Assembly: GCA_903825465.1 (NCBI GenBank) | Contig: CAIKAR010000053.1 | Location: 27,951 to 91,950 of the forward strand | From: an uncultured Hyphomicrobiales bacterium | Lineage (GTDB): Bacteria > Pseudomonadota > Alphaproteobacteria > Rhizobiales > Beijerinckiaceae | DNA: 64,000 bases | Direction of reading: 5' to 3' | Part shown: positions 1-10,480 of the stretch, piece after piece | How positions within the stretch are numbered: position 1 is the first letter of the stretch | How the letters are laid out: each line of letters opens with the position of its first letter | The notes under the pieces: model-generated | Databases searched by the model: none | What the model was told of the DNA's origin: nothing | The model's input: the letters and a program-made list of their open reading frames with translations, nothing else | Made by a program: the position numbers and the translations under genes

Positions 1-378
1 CGACGGGCGCGCGGAAACCACTTCGGTCGTGCAATGGATGTTGTCGCCGTCGAACAGCGGCGCCGGGAAGCGCGCGTCGGTCAAGCCGAGGTTGGCGATG
101 GTCGCGCCGACCGAAAGGTCGGACACCGATATGCCGATCATGAGGCCAAGGGTGAGCAGCGAATTCATCAGCGGCTTGCCCCATTCGGTCTCCGTCGCGC
201 AATAATGCGCGTCGATGTGCAGCGGCTGCGGGTTCAGCGTCATATTGGAAAACAGCATGTTGTCGGCCTGCGTCACCGTGCGCCGCAAGGGATGGGCGTA
301 AACGCGGCCGGGCTCGATCGCTTCGAAGTAGAGTCCTCCGCGCGGGTGCCGCGACGGGTCGCCTGGAATGGCCGGCAC
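1..378 (-). CDS. MaoC-like dehydratase, N-terminal part (runs off the window)
   Basis: The reading frame stays open from a GTG at 378 to the window edge (126 codons). A good ribosome site (GGAG, followed by AAATCAA) precedes the GTG. Visible stretches are LYFEAIEPGRVYAHPLRRTV, then QADNMLFSNMTLNPQPLHID and EWGKPLMNSLLTLGLMIG, which is the hot-dog fold pattern of MaoC-type (R)-enoyl-CoA hydratases, including the mesaconyl-CoA hydratase-like branch. Such enzymes hydrate or dehydrate acyl-CoA thioesters in the cytoplasm. The substrate cannot be told from this fragment, and the C-terminal half is outside the window. It is divergent from the hydrolase at 471, with about 90 bp shared for promoters. 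Confidence 0.8.
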   Translation of the reverse strand, partial: MPAIPGDPSRHPRGGLYFEAIEPGRVYAHPLRRTVTQADNMLFSNMTLNPQPLHIDAHYCATETEWGKPLMNSLLTLGLMIGISVSDLSVGATIANLGLTDARFPAPLFDGDNIHCTTEVVSARPS

Positions 379-470
379 TTGATTTCTCCAAACGGTTCAG
401 GCGCGCTTAAGGTTCTGTTTACCATGGCCGGCCATGTTCGGGGATAGTCCAATCCGTCCCGCGAAGCGCC

Positions 471-1298
471 ATGCCCAACGTCAAGATTCCCACTGGCACC
501 GACCTTTACTTCGAATCGCATGGCGCGGGCGAGCCGGTTGTGCTGATTCCCTCGACGGGATTTTCCGGCGACTGCTGGAAGCCTTCGCAGATGCCGCTGG
601 CCGATTCCTGCCAGTTGATTCTCCACGATCCGCGCGGCTGCGGCCGCTCGGCGCCCGCGCAACAGATCTACACCATCAATCAGATGGCGAACGACGTGGT
701 GGCGCTGCTCGACCACCTGAAGATCGAGGCCGCCCACATCGTCGGCCATTCCATGGGCGGACGCATCGGCCTTGAGATGACGCTCAATTTTCCCGGCCGC
801 GTCAAAAGCCTTGTCATGGCGGCGAGCGGCTCCGGGCAGGCGCCGCGGCCCGGCGCGGATTGCGTCGAAGGCGTGCCGTTCCGCCACATCCACGCGCTCG
901 CCACGATGGATTTCGAACATGTCCTGCGCGAGGAATACACCGACTCCAGCGCGATGTTCACCGACGACCACCGCGCCGCGCATCCCGCCGAGGTCGAGGC
1001 GTTCTTCAAGCATGTCTACGCCACGCACGCGAAGCTGCCCGAATATATCAATCTGATTCTCGCTCGCCATTCATGGGAAGCGACGCACCGGCTCGGCGAT
1101 GTCCTGCGCCCGACGCTGATCCTGATCGGCGACAAGGATTCCGGCCGCTCCAACCACGTCGCGCAGGCCAAGGCGTTGCAGGAGCGGATTCCCGGCGCTT
1201 CGTTCAAGACGTTGCCGGGGCAGGCGCACGGCTTCCCCTGGCAGGCGCCCGAGATGACCAACGCCGCGATTCTCGAATGGGCGCGCGCGCATGCGTGA
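471..1298 (+). CDS. alpha/beta hydrolase
   Basis: A 275-residue single-domain alpha/beta hydrolase. The nucleophile elbow GHSMGG (about residues 92-97) supplies the serine, HDPRGCGRS lies in the usual oxyanion/strand-4 position, an acidic residue follows in LILIGDKDSG, and the catalytic His is in GQAHGFPW near the C terminus. It most resembles 3-oxoadipate enol-lactonase/esterase-type proteins, but the substrate is not identifiable. No signal peptide, so probably cytoplasmic. It starts about 90 bp from the divergent MaoC-like gene, which hints at a shared carboxylic-acid or CoA-ester pathway (inference). Confidence 0.85.
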   Translation: MPNVKIPTGTDLYFESHGAGEPVVLIPSTGFSGDCWKPSQMPLADSCQLILHDPRGCGRSAPAQQIYTINQMANDVVALLDHLKIEAAHIVGHSMGGRIGLEMTLNFPGRVKSLVMAASGSGQAPRPGADCVEGVPFRHIHALATMDFEHVLREEYTDSSAMFTDDHRAAHPAEVEAFFKHVYATHAKLPEYINLILARHSWEATHRLGDVLRPTLILIGDKDSGRSNHVAQAKALQERIPGASFKTLPGQAHGFPWQAPEMTNAAILEWARAHA

Positions 1299-1343
1299 CC
1301 GCGTGAATCGGGAACGCGCCGCGCCCGGCGGAGAACGGCTGGG

Positions 1344-2498
1344 ATGATCGTCCAGCGTTTCCTTTCCTGGGTTCAGAACGCGCCCGCCGGCGCCCGCGCC
1401 GAAGCCACGGGCGCGCTCGCTCGCGCCTGGCTCCACAGCGACCTCGGCGACCGCGATCGCGACGACGCGGAAATCGCGCTGACGTCGATGCTCGACGATC
1501 CCTCGCCGCCTCATTGCGTCGCGGCGCTCGCCCGCGACCAGTCCGACATCGCGGCGGTGGTGCTGGCCCGCTCGCCGCTGCTGAGCGACGCGGATCTCGT
1601 CGATTGCGCCGGCGCCGGCGATGTGTTCGCCCAGTCGGCGGTGGCGCTTCGGCCGGGCCTTTCGGCGGCCGTGGCCACGGCCCTGACCGAAGTTGGATAT
1701 CGCGAAACCTTGATTTCGCTGGCCGTCAACCCGGCCGCCGACGTGCCTGAAAGCGCGCTGCGCCGCATGATCGAGCGCTTCGGCGACGACGGCGAAATGC
1801 GCGAGGCGATTCTCGCTCGTCCGGGCCTGTCATCGGGCCTTCGCGCGGAACTCGTGCGCGCGACCGCGTCGGCGCTCGCCGATTTCGTCGTCGCCCGCGC
1901 GTGGATGCCCGAACATCGCGCCAGCCGCATGGCGCGCGAGGAAATTGAAAAGGGCGCCGTCGCCATAGCGGTTCTTCGCGAAGACGGGGAAGGCGCGCCG
2001 GAACTTGAACTCGCGGCTTCCTTGCGACGCGCCGGGTTGCTGACGCCGGCGTTGGCCCTTCGCGCGGCCTTGAGCGGGGCGCGGGGCTTCTTTATCGCCC
2101 TGTTGGCGGAATTGTCCGGCCTCGACGCGGCCCGTGTCGCGGGGCTGGTCAACCGGCCCGGAGGGTCCGGGTTCGCGGCGCTGTGCGCCAGGGCGAAATT
2201 GCCGGCGTCGCTGGTGCCCGCTTTCGCCGCGGCGCTTGAAACGCCGGGCGACGGGGAATCCGGCCGCCTGTCGCGGGCGGCGGTTTCGCGTGTCCGTCGA
2301 GTCTGCGAGGCCGCGTCGGACGTTCCCGGGGCGTTGAAAACCGCGCTGAGGAATCTCGAAATCGAGGCGGTTCGCGAGGAGGCCCGGCGCGCGCGGACCG
2401 CGTCCTTCGCTTTGGCCAGCGAGGCGGCCCCAACGCCCGCCGCGCCGCCTGTGATTACAATCGATTTCCAGGCCATCGAGGCGCAGCTCGCAGCCTGA
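1344..2498 (+). CDS. DUF2336 domain protein
   Basis: A 384-residue, Ala/Arg-rich, probably all-helical protein with the repeat-like pattern of alphaproteobacterial DUF2336 proteins: LTSMLDDPSPPHCVAALARD followed by VVLARSPLLSDADLVDCAG. DUF2336 proteins have no settled biochemical role; a HEAT-like scaffold function is often suspected. It follows the hydrolase by 45 bp on the same strand but is not clearly linked to it in function. No membrane segment or signal peptide is seen. Confidence 0.75.
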   Translation: MIVQRFLSWVQNAPAGARAEATGALARAWLHSDLGDRDRDDAEIALTSMLDDPSPPHCVAALARDQSDIAAVVLARSPLLSDADLVDCAGAGDVFAQSAVALRPGLSAAVATALTEVGYRETLISLAVNPAADVPESALRRMIERFGDDGEMREAILARPGLSSGLRAELVRATASALADFVVARAWMPEHRASRMAREEIEKGAVAIAVLREDGEGAPELELAASLRRAGLLTPALALRAALSGARGFFIALLAELSGLDAARVAGLVNRPGGSGFAALCARAKLPASLVPAFAAALETPGDGESGRLSRAAVSRVRRVCEAASDVPGALKTALRNLEIEAVREEARRARTASFALASEAAPTPAAPPVITIDFQAIEAQLAA

Positions 2499-2935
2499 AT
2501 TTCGGCTGGGATCGGCTTTGGCGAAGGCTTCGCGGGATTTCGCATCTCCACATTCGCAGAAATGCCGCATCGCAAAATCAAAGCATCTATAAAGATTACA
2601 TTTCCGTAATCATTAAATATTTGTAATATGTTTCTGAAACACGGGCCTAAATTTTGCCATTTTCGGCATAAAATTGAATATAGAAATTAAAAATGACATG
2701 AAAATGTCATATATTTGGACCGAAAGACTCTAATTTTCGTTGCACAGTTACAACTACTATTCATTTAAGCTTAATTTTGCCCGTAATGGGCGTAAAAACC
2801 GGAAACGGTTTTGTTTTTTATTTAGCGCTGATTGGGCAAACGGGTCGGCGACGCGGGGTGGCGCGGCGGCGGTCTGGATGGATAGCGGGTTGGCTAGGCG
2901 CCTGCCCCGACATGGCTGAGTTTGGAGCTGACGTT
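2499..2935 (+). promoter_or_regulatory. Long AT-rich leader/promoter region of the first porin
   Basis: 437 bp without a convincing gene. From about 2575 to 2780 the base composition drops sharply in GC compared with the rest of the window. It holds a 7-bp inverted repeat (2693-2710), a GANTC methylation site (GACTC, 2726-2730) and a TTGCACAG element (2740-2747) that recurs upstream of the second porin at 4879-4886. An in-frame upstream extension from 2777 exists, but the signal peptide and Shine-Dalgarno place the true start at 2936. Confidence 0.5.
2693..2710. promoter_or_regulatory. Inverted repeat ATGACAT-N4-ATGTCAT, operator candidate
   Basis: Perfect 7-bp arms (2693-2699 and 2704-2710) separated by GAAA, in the AT-rich leader about 230 bp before the porin start and just upstream of the TTGCACAG element. 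The size and symmetry fit a dimeric regulator site. The cognate regulator is unknown. Confidence 0.4.
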
Positions 2936-4567
2936 ATGAAAGCAATCTCGGGATTTCTATTGGGTTCGACGGCGTTGATCGTTGGGGGAACCGCCGCTTC
3001 CGCCGCCGATCTTCCCTCGCGGAAGGCCGCTCCCGCCGAATACGTTAAAGTTTGCGACGCATATGGCGCCGGCTACTTCTACATCCCCGGCACAGAAACG
3101 TGCCTGCGCGTTGGCGGCTATCTGCGCGCCGAATATATGTACGCTCAATCGGGCGCGGCCCAGACGACCCCCTCGTTCAAGGCCGCGTCGGCGGCGATCG
3201 CGCCGGCCACCAACGCGGGATTTTCAACGCTGGTGCCGGCTGGCCTCGAGGACCAGACCGGCTTCCTCGCGCGCGGCCGCCTTGAGTTGGACGCCCGCAC
3301 GCAGTCCCCATGGGGCACGGCGCGCGCCTTCATAGCCATTCGCGCGCAAAACACGTCGGGCGTTTACGGCGATTCGAACGCCGCCGCCGCCACCCTCACG
3401 GGCCAGGTGGGCACGACCGGCCTCACCGTCGAAAACGCCATCGTCCAATTCGCCGGCTTCACCTTCGGCCGGACGACGGGCGAAATATTCGCGTTCCTGC
3501 CTGGCCAGGACTGGGCGGGTTTCGACCACGCGTTTTTCCCCGGCGGCATCAATTTGCTGAGCTACACCGCCACCTTTGGAGGCGGATTTTCGAGCACCAT
3601 CGGCGTTGAGGACCGCGCCGGCCTCGCCTACTCGAACATCCCGGGCTACGTCGGCACGGCGAACATCGCCGGCGCGCTGACGCCTGTCGGCGCCGCCGGA
3701 GCGCCGGGCGTGGCGTTCGCCGGCGGCAGCGCTTCGACCGTCGGCGGCGCGGTGACGAACGGCCCGCTGACGTGGCCGGCGTTGACGGCCAACGTCCGTC
3801 TCGATCAGCCGTGGGGCGCTGTCCAGTTGATGGGGCAAGTGCTTCAAAACGGGGTCGCCACGAACTACGCGAACGCCGTTATCACGGCGGGCAGCCCCAA
3901 TGTCGCGCTCACTCAAACGGGCTGGGCCATCGGCGCCGGCGTCAAGATCAACCTGCCGATGCTCGCCGCGGGCGACGCGCTTTACGCCACAGTGGCCTAC
4001 GCGGTGGGCGACCTCGACGAATTGACCCAGGCCAACACCTCGGCGACGACCAACGCGGGCAAGGAACTTAACGGCCTTCAGCGGTTCGACCGCGATCTCT
4101 ACTTGACGCCGAGTTCCCTTTCGACATCGGCGGCCTGCTCCGCCGCCGGCGCCGGCAATCTGAGCTCGGCCTGCTGGACGACGGAACAGACCAAGGGCTG
4201 GTCCGCCGCCGCGTTCTTCACGCATTACTGGACCCCGACGCTGCGTTCGGTCTTCCTCGCGTCGTATCTCAATCTCACGCCGGGCTCCAAGGTTCAGAAC
4301 ACCGACTGGACTCTTGGCGGCCTTAGCGCGGCGCAGGAATTCCGCCTCGGCGCCCAGCTCATCTGGTCGCCGGTTAAGGATCTCGATATCGGCGGCGAGC
4401 TTTCGTACAAAAGCTTGAACGCCAGTCTCGCCAACGCGCCGGGCGTCGCCGCGACCTGCACGACCCCGGCGTCGGGCTTGGGCACGGCGGCGTGCAACGC
4501 GCTCGGGGCCCTGTCCGCGAGTTCGAACATCTGGGAAGCCCGTATTCGCATCTCCCGGCAGTTCTGA
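2936..4567 (+). CDS. Outer-membrane porin (Porin_2 family), copy 1
   Basis: 543 residues. The start at 2936 is chosen because it gives a proper signal peptide ([18 protein letters not shown], cleavage near ASAADLPS) and has a GGAG site about 10 bases upstream. The mature N terminus carries the family signature [20 protein letters not shown] and a [15 protein letters not shown] first strand ([12 protein letters not shown]). The C terminus ends in aromatic Phe after RISRQ, as expected for BAM-dependent beta barrels. It is a non-specific diffusion channel family. It is paralogous to the next gene and shares long near-identical blocks with it, but has its own leader. Confidence 0.93.
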   Translation: MKAISGFLLGSTALIVGGTAASAADLPSRKAAPAEYVKVCDAYGAGYFYIPGTETCLRVGGYLRAEYMYAQSGAAQTTPSFKAASAAIAPATNAGFSTLVPAGLEDQTGFLARGRLELDARTQSPWGTARAFIAIRAQNTSGVYGDSNAAAATLTGQVGTTGLTVENAIVQFAGFTFGRTTGEIFAFLPGQDWAGFDHAFFPGGINLLSYTATFGGGFSSTIGVEDRAGLAYSNIPGYVGTANIAGALTPVGAAGAPGVAFAGGSASTVGGAVTNGPLTWPALTANVRLDQPWGAVQLMGQVLQNGVATNYANAVITAGSPNVALTQTGWAIGAGVKINLPMLAAGDALYATVAYAVGDLDELTQANTSATTNAGKELNGLQRFDRDLYLTPSSLSTSAACSAAGAGNLSSACWTTEQTKGWSAAAFFTHYWTPTLRSVFLASYLNLTPGSKVQNTDWTLGGLSAAQEFRLGAQLIWSPVKDLDIGGELSYKSLNASLANAPGVAATCTTPASGLGTAACNALGALSASSNIWEARIRISRQF

Positions 4568-5046
4568 CGAAGGCGGAATCCAATCGCCGCAATCGGGGCC
4601 GCGACGCCAGTTGTCGCGGCCAAAAAATCGATTTCGACGGTCTCGCCGCTTCACAATCCGAAATAAACGATTCGCCTGCGGAGCCCCTAGACTCGGGTAT
4701 TCGCCCTGAAACGCTTTTTAAGGCGTCCTCGCAGGCGGGTTATTCACAAGGTACTTTGTCCCGAACAAGAGAATTCGGCTCGCAATCGCGAGATTCCGTC
4801 AAAAATGTGTTGCTCGTGGACAACACCTGCCAAGGGAAAGCGCTCAAACCCCATTTTGGGCGTTCGCGCCTAAAATAATTGCACAGCGCGATTACAGTTT
4901 GTCCATGCAAACGGATTCACCGGGAGCAAGCCGTTTGTCGTGATCCCTATGGGGGGGGCGGCAATCGGGTCGGAGGGGCGGTTCTGGCTTGGGCTTCGGT
5001 TCCAGCGGGTTCTGTTTCACAGTCTAACACATTTGGAGGTTAATCT
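4568..5046 (+). promoter_or_regulatory. Leader/promoter region of the second porin
   Basis: 479 bp between the porins. I see a 9-bp perfect inverted repeat just after porin 1 (4597-4621), a TTGCACAG element at 4879-4886 matching the one upstream of porin 1, a run of seven G near 4951, and a strong GGAGG site seven bases before the ATG at 5047. A reading frame crossing 4492-4878 has no family resemblance and is not accepted as a gene. The long untranslated region leaves room for small-RNA or anaerobic/osmotic control, which cannot be shown here. Confidence 0.45.
4597..4621. repeat. 9-bp perfect stem-loop after porin 1
   Basis: GGCCGCGAC (4597-4605), a 7-base loop, then GTCGCGGCC (4613-4621). 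On the plus strand it is followed by AAAAAA rather than a T tract, so it is not a canonical intrinsic terminator for porin 1. It may stabilise the 3' end of the transcript or act as a Rho-dependent pause site. Confidence 0.45.
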
Positions 5047-6792
5047 ATGAAGGTCATCAAGAGCCTTCTGCTCGGTTCGACAGCGGTAGTCGCTGGCGTT
5101 GCCGTTGCTCAGGCGGCCGATCTTCCCTCGCGGAAGGCGGCTCCCGCTGAATACGTCAAGATCTGCGACGCCTACGGCGCCGGCTTCTTCTACATCCCCG
5201 GCACCGACACCTGCCTCCGCGTTGGCGGCTATGTTCGCGTCGAATACGCTTATGATCAGCCGGTTGCCGCCGCGACCCCGTCCGCCTTCAAGGCGGCTCC
5301 GACCGCCTCGCAGACCGGCGGGGCTTTCGTGCAGCCTATCGGCTCGGCGTTGGCTATTGGTGGCGGCAACTCGATCGCCATCCCGGCTGGCGTTCAAGAC
5401 CAGACCGGCTTCCTCGGCCGCGGCCGTCTTGAGATGGACGCCCGCACGCAGTCCCCATGGGGCACGGCGCGCACCTTCATCGCTCTGCGCGCGCAGGCGA
5501 CCACCGGCATCTACAGCGGCTCTGACAACTACGCGACGCTGATTGCCAACTCGCCCACGCCGACGGCGGGCAGCATCACCGGTCAGACTGGTTCGACCGG
5601 CGTCACTGTCGAGCAGGCGATCATCCAGTTCGCTGGCTTCACCTTCGGCCGCACCTCGGGTGAAATCTTCGCCTTCATGCCGTCGCCGAACTACGGCTCC
5701 TACGCCAACGCGGGCTATCCCGGCGCGATCAACATCCTGAGCTACACCGCCGTCTTCGGTGGCGGCTTCTCGGGCACGATCGGCATCGAAGATCGCTCGG
5801 GTCAGAACTACTCGGCGAACATCGGCCCGGGCTATCTTCCGACTGTCGTCGGCAGCGGCATCGGCAATGTCACGACCATGGGCGCGTTCCAGGGCAACTC
5901 CGCCTCGGCCGTCGGTGGCGCTGTGACGAACGGCCCGCTCACCTGGCCGGTTCTGGCGGGCAACGTCCGCTTCGATCAGTCGTGGGGCGCTGTTCAGTTG
6001 ATGGGCCGTGTTCAGCAGAACGGCGTGGCGACGAACTTCAACAACGCCACGATCCAGAGCGGCTCTCCGAACGTGGCCTTGACGGCGACGGGTTGGGGGA
6101 TCGGCGCTGGTCTGAAGCTGAACCTGCCGATGTTGGCGGCTGGCGACACACTCTATGCCACCGCGGCTTACGGCAGCGGCGACATCGACGCGTTGACCGG
6201 TTGGAACACCTCGGCCTCGACGTCGAACATCGGTCGCGAACTCGGCGGCATGCTGCGTATCGATCGCGACCTTTACCTGACGCCTAGCGCGTTGGCTGGC
6301 GCGGCTGGCGCGGGTGGCCTTTGCGGTAGCAATATCGGCACCCAGGCCGCGGCCAACGCCACTCCTGAGACGAACGCTTCGTGCTTCACGACCGCCCAGA
6401 CAACTGGTTGGTCGGTGGCCGCGTTCTTCACGCACTACTGGACCCCGACCTTGCGGTCGGTGTTGCTGGCCTCCTACATCAACATCACGCCTCCCAACGC
6501 CGCGCAGAACACGGATTGGTCGCTGGGTGGTCTGAGCAAGGCCAACGAGTTCCGCATCGGCGGTCAGCTGGTGTGGTCGCCGGTTAAGGATCTCGATATC
6601 GGCGCTGAGGTTCAGTACATGAAACTCAACGCCAGCCTGACGGGTCAGCTCGGCAACGCGCCGGTCTGCACGGCTGGCAATCCTGGCAACGCGGCTTCGG
6701 CGATTGCTTGTAACTCGCTCATCACGACTGGCGCGCTCAACCCGAGCCCGAGCGCTTGGCAGGCTCGCCTGCGCGTTCAGCGCCAGTTCTGA
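5047..6792 (+). CDS. Outer-membrane porin (Porin_2 family), copy 2
   Basis: 581 residues with signal peptide [20 protein letters not shown] and cleavage at about AQA-ADLPS. It has the same mature signature as copy 1 ([20 protein letters not shown]), the block [20 protein letters not shown], and the C-terminal RVQRQF with terminal Phe. The GGAGG site before the start is stronger than that of copy 1, and a strong intrinsic terminator follows, so this is probably the abundantly expressed porin. It is longer than copy 1 mainly through surface-loop insertions (for example around residues 70-110 and 170-190). Confidence 0.95.
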   Translation: MKVIKSLLLGSTAVVAGVAVAQAADLPSRKAAPAEYVKICDAYGAGFFYIPGTDTCLRVGGYVRVEYAYDQPVAAATPSAFKAAPTASQTGGAFVQPIGSALAIGGGNSIAIPAGVQDQTGFLGRGRLEMDARTQSPWGTARTFIALRAQATTGIYSGSDNYATLIANSPTPTAGSITGQTGSTGVTVEQAIIQFAGFTFGRTSGEIFAFMPSPNYGSYANAGYPGAINILSYTAVFGGGFSGTIGIEDRSGQNYSANIGPGYLPTVVGSGIGNVTTMGAFQGNSASAVGGAVTNGPLTWPVLAGNVRFDQSWGAVQLMGRVQQNGVATNFNNATIQSGSPNVALTATGWGIGAGLKLNLPMLAAGDTLYATAAYGSGDIDALTGWNTSASTSNIGRELGGMLRIDRDLYLTPSALAGAAGAGGLCGSNIGTQAAANATPETNASCFTTAQTTGWSVAAFFTHYWTPTLRSVLLASYINITPPNAAQNTDWSLGGLSKANEFRIGGQLVWSPVKDLDIGAEVQYMKLNASLTGQLGNAPVCTAGNPGNAASAIACNSLITTGALNPSPSAWQARLRVQRQF

Positions 6793-6826
6793 TCGCCACA
6801 AGCGATTGGTTGCACTAAAACAACTG

Positions 6827-6853
6827 CCCCGGCGCGCAAGCGCCGGGGTTTTT
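6827..6853 (+). terminator. Intrinsic terminator of porin copy 2
   Basis: CCCCGGCGC (6827-6835), GCAA tetraloop, GCGCCGGGG (6840-6848), then five T. A textbook GC-rich hairpin with T tract, 34 bp after the porin stop codon. Confidence 0.92.
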
Positions 6854-6937
6854 CATTTTGATCGTTCACGCGCTTATTTCTCCGGCCTGGCGGGGGCCGC
6901 GAGATTTCTTGATAAGCTTCCAAATTCCGCGATATAA

Positions 6938-7315
6938 ATGGCGGACGCGGGGGAAGCGCATGTGAGCGATCTTTCGGATTTGATCAGGGCTTCGCGGGCG
7001 GCGTCGCGGCTCTTCAGGCTGATCGAAAGTCTGCGCTCCCGCTATGGCGTCGATCTCGACGAAGTCATGGTCTATTTCGCCGTTGGCCGGCTGACCTACG
7101 ACCGCAGCCAGTCGATGATGATGATCCGCCCGACGAATATCGCTTCGCTTTCCGATTTTCTCGGCATCCCGAGGGAAACCCTGCGGCGCAAGCTGTTGCG
7201 TCTGGAAGAGCGGGAACTCGTGCAAAGAAGCAGCGCGGGCTTCGCGGTTCGCGACCCCGCCGTCTGGCGACGCCTCGCGGAAGTCGCCGTCGATGACAAG
7301 GCGGACGCGGAGTAA
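6938..7315 (+). CDS. Small winged-helix transcriptional regulator
   Basis: 125 residues. A helix-turn-helix is visible in the middle: SLSDFLGIPRETLRRKLLRL, followed by a wing-like segment (ERELVQRSSAGFAVRDP). The N-terminal half (about residues 9-45) is predicted helical. No cyclic-nucleotide or ligand domain is present, so it resembles a minimal MarR/Crp-like DNA-binding protein. An internal GTG at 6962 has a better ribosome site (GGGGGAAG upstream) and may be the true start. Target unknown; it stands alone between the porin terminator and mntR. Confidence 0.65.
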   Translation: MADAGEAHVSDLSDLIRASRAASRLFRLIESLRSRYGVDLDEVMVYFAVGRLTYDRSQSMMMIRPTNIASLSDFLGIPRETLRRKLLRLEERELVQRSSAGFAVRDPAVWRRLAEVAVDDKADAE

Positions 7316-7342
7316 ACGCGCTTTCCGCCGCCCGGGCCCGGC

Positions 7343-7837
7343 CTACCGCTTGTCGAGCAAATATTTTTCGAAAGCGCCGAGCGTCGGTTCCGAGACGAAA
7401 TGCTCGATTCCCTCGGCGTCGGATTCCGCCGATTCGATCGGCACGCCCACCGCGACCAGCAGATCGACCACGATCCGGTGCCGACGTCGGACACGCTTGG
7501 CGAGCGCCTTGCCCTCTTCGGTCAAGAACACGCCGCGATAAGGATTGGCCGTCGCCAGACCCGATCTCTTCAGCCTGCCGATGCTTTTGATCACGGCGGC
7601 GTGGGAAACACCCAATCGACGCGCGATATCGGTGGCGCGGGCTTCGCCGCCACTGGCCAACAGGTCCGCGACGAGTTCCACATAGTCTTCAAGCATGGCT
7701 TCGGACCGGGCGGCGCGCGCCTGACCAAACCGATAGGCCTGTGTTGCCTCCTCCGGCATGGCCGGCGGCTGGGCCGTTTTGGCGTTTGCGTCGGTGCTGG
7801 ACAACCGAATCCCCCGCGTCTCGCGTCCTGATGCCAA
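7343..7837 (-). CDS. mntR: Manganese-responsive repressor MntR
   Basis: 164 residues, DtxR family. The winged helix spans ATDIARRLGVSHAAVIKSIG, and metal-ligand candidates are visible downstream: the His in RRRHRIVVD and the E/E/H set in DAEGIEHFVSEPT. It lacks the SH3-like third domain, as is usual for MntR. The start may lie a few codons further in, since the first about 25 residues are low-complexity. It is divergent from mntH and presumably represses it with Mn(II) through the palindrome at 7915-7928. Confidence 0.9.
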   Translation of the reverse strand: MASGRETRGIRLSSTDANAKTAQPPAMPEEATQAYRFGQARAARSEAMLEDYVELVADLLASGGEARATDIARRLGVSHAAVIKSIGRLKRSGLATANPYRGVFLTEEGKALAKRVRRRHRIVVDLLVAVGVPIESAESDAEGIEHFVSEPTLGAFEKYLLDKR

Positions 7838-7903
7838 CCAGCCGATTCCATTTGACGTGGGGTTTCCTCTACCAGCGTTCGCCCGGAATTGAAATGAAAC
7901 CTA

Positions 7904-7931
7904 TTGACAATAATGTAACCATGGTTACGTT
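7904..7931 (+). promoter_or_regulatory. mntH promoter with MntR operator palindrome
   Basis: A perfect -35 hexamer TTGACA (7904-7909) is followed by a perfect 14-bp palindrome GTAACCATGGTTAC (7915-7928) that covers the spacer and runs into a TACGTT -10-like element (7926-7931). Two further flanking A/T pairs extend the symmetry. It lies 30 bp before the mntH ATG, in the mntR-mntH divergent region, so it is the natural MntR binding site; occupancy would occlude RNA polymerase. Confidence 0.7.
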
Positions 7932-7957
7932 CGGGATTGATCCTGTAGAGCGATCGG

Positions 7958-9286
7958 ATGTCCGAGAATCCCATGACGTTGGAAAGCGGGGCCGGCGAAG
8001 GCCTCAGTGGCCGCGCGGCGCGCGCCGCCTACGACGCTCTGGCGGGTCGGCGGCGGGGCGTCCTCGCGTTGACGGCTTTTTTCGGTCCCGCCGTGATCGC
8101 CTCCATCGCCTACATGGACCCCGGCAATTTCGCGACGAATATTCAAGCGGGCGCCAAATACGGCTACGGTCTGATGTGGGTCGTCGTCCTGGCGAATGTG
8201 ATCGCGATGTTGTTTCAGGCGCTGTCGGCGAAGCTGGGCATCGTCACAGGCAAGAACCTCGCGGAATTGTGCCGCGCCCATTTTCCCGCGCCCGTGGTGT
8301 GGGCGATGTGGATTGTCAGCGAAATCGCCGCCATGGCGACGGATCTCGCGGAGTTTCTGGGCGGGGCTATCGGTCTGTCGCTGCTGCTGGGCGTGCCGCT
8401 GTTGGTGGGCATGGTGGCGACCGGAATCGTCACTTACGCGCTCCTGGCTCTCGACGCGCGCGGCTTTCGCCCGCTCGAACTGGTGATTGGCGGGTTGGTG
8501 GCGGCGATCGCGCTTTGTTATCTCGCCGAGATGTTCATTGTGCCGGTGGATTGGGGCTCGGCCGCGTGGCATTCGATCGCGCCGAATCTGGCGGATTCCG
8601 GGGCGCTGACTTTGGCGGTCGGCATTGTCGGCGCGACCGTGATGCCGCACGCGATTTACCTGCATTCGGCGCTGACGCAGGCACGCACGCCGGTTGACAA
8701 CGAGCGTGATCGCCGCGCGCTGCTGCGCTATTCAAACATCGAGGTGGTGGCGGCGTTGTCGCTCGCCGGCCTCGTCAACATGGCGATGGTGGCGACCGCC
8801 GCGGGCGCGTTCCACGCCGGCTATCCGGACGTCGCCGAGATCGAGACCGCGTATCACACGTTGGCCCCTTTGTTTGGAACGGCGGCGGCCGCGGTGTTTT
8901 TGATGTCGCTGATCGCGTCGGGAATATCGAGCTCGGTCGTGGGAACGATGGCCGGTCAGGTCGTCATGCAGGGGTTTGTCGGTTTCCGTGTTCCCGTCTG
9001 GGTTCGGCGCCTCGTGACAATGGTTCCCGCTTTTGTCGTTGTCGCGCTGGGCGTCAATGCCACCGCCGCGCTGGTTTGGAGCCAGGTTGTGCTGAGTCTC
9101 GCGTTGCCCGCGCCGATGATCGCCCTGCTGGTTTTCGCCGGGCGCGCCGATATCATGGGCGTTTTCGTCAGCGGCCCTTTGGCGCGCGCTGGATCGATCG
9201 CCGCCGCGGTTGTTGTGCTCGCCCTGAACGGCGTGTTGCTGCTGCAAGCGTTTGGCGTGGATATCCCCGGCTTGCCGCCGGCGTAG
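7958..9286 (+). CDS. mntH: Nramp-family manganese/divalent metal importer MntH
   Basis: 442 residues, about 11 transmembrane helices. Family hallmarks are the DPGN metal-site motif in TM1 (AYMDPGNFATNIQAGA) and the MPH motif in TM6 (GATVMPHAIYLHS). It imports Mn(II), and possibly Fe(II), with protons across the inner membrane. An in-frame ATG at 7973 could also serve as start. It is controlled from the divergent mntR promoter region and ends 13 bp from the convergent ccrM. Confidence 0.95.
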   Translation: MSENPMTLESGAGEGLSGRAARAAYDALAGRRRGVLALTAFFGPAVIASIAYMDPGNFATNIQAGAKYGYGLMWVVVLANVIAMLFQALSAKLGIVTGKNLAELCRAHFPAPVVWAMWIVSEIAAMATDLAEFLGGAIGLSLLLGVPLLVGMVATGIVTYALLALDARGFRPLELVIGGLVAAIALCYLAEMFIVPVDWGSAAWHSIAPNLADSGALTLAVGIVGATVMPHAIYLHSALTQARTPVDNERDRRALLRYSNIEVVAALSLAGLVNMAMVATAAGAFHAGYPDVAEIETAYHTLAPLFGTAAAAVFLMSLIASGISSSVVGTMAGQVVMQGFVGFRVPVWVRRLVTMVPAFVVVALGVNATAALVWSQVVLSLALPAPMIALLVFAGRADIMGVFVSGPLARAGSIAAAVVVLALNGVLLLQAFGVDIPGLPPA

Positions 9287-9299
9287 CGCGACGCGCGCC

Positions 9300-10480
<1,181 letters not shown>

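Noticed and set aside
2777..2935. N-terminal 53-codon extension of porin 1
   Set aside because: Would bury the signal peptide behind a charged stretch; the ATG at 2936 has a proper GGAG site and signal sequence.
4597..4621. Hairpin as intrinsic terminator of porin 1
   Set aside because: No T tract on the plus strand after the stem; A residues follow instead.
4492..4878. 128-codon frame starting inside porin 1 and running through the inter-porin gap
   Set aside because: Begins within the porin coding region, has no Shine-Dalgarno and no recognisable motif; treated as non-coding leader.
5017..6801. Open frame of 594 codons antisense to the second porin
   Set aside because: Low-complexity, charged translation with no family pattern; the porin frame on the plus strand has signal peptide, terminal Phe and terminator.
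7937..7942. TGATCC near the mntH start as an RpoE -35 box
   Set aside because: Only 16 bases from the ATG, so no room for a -10 and start point; no CGTAT element.
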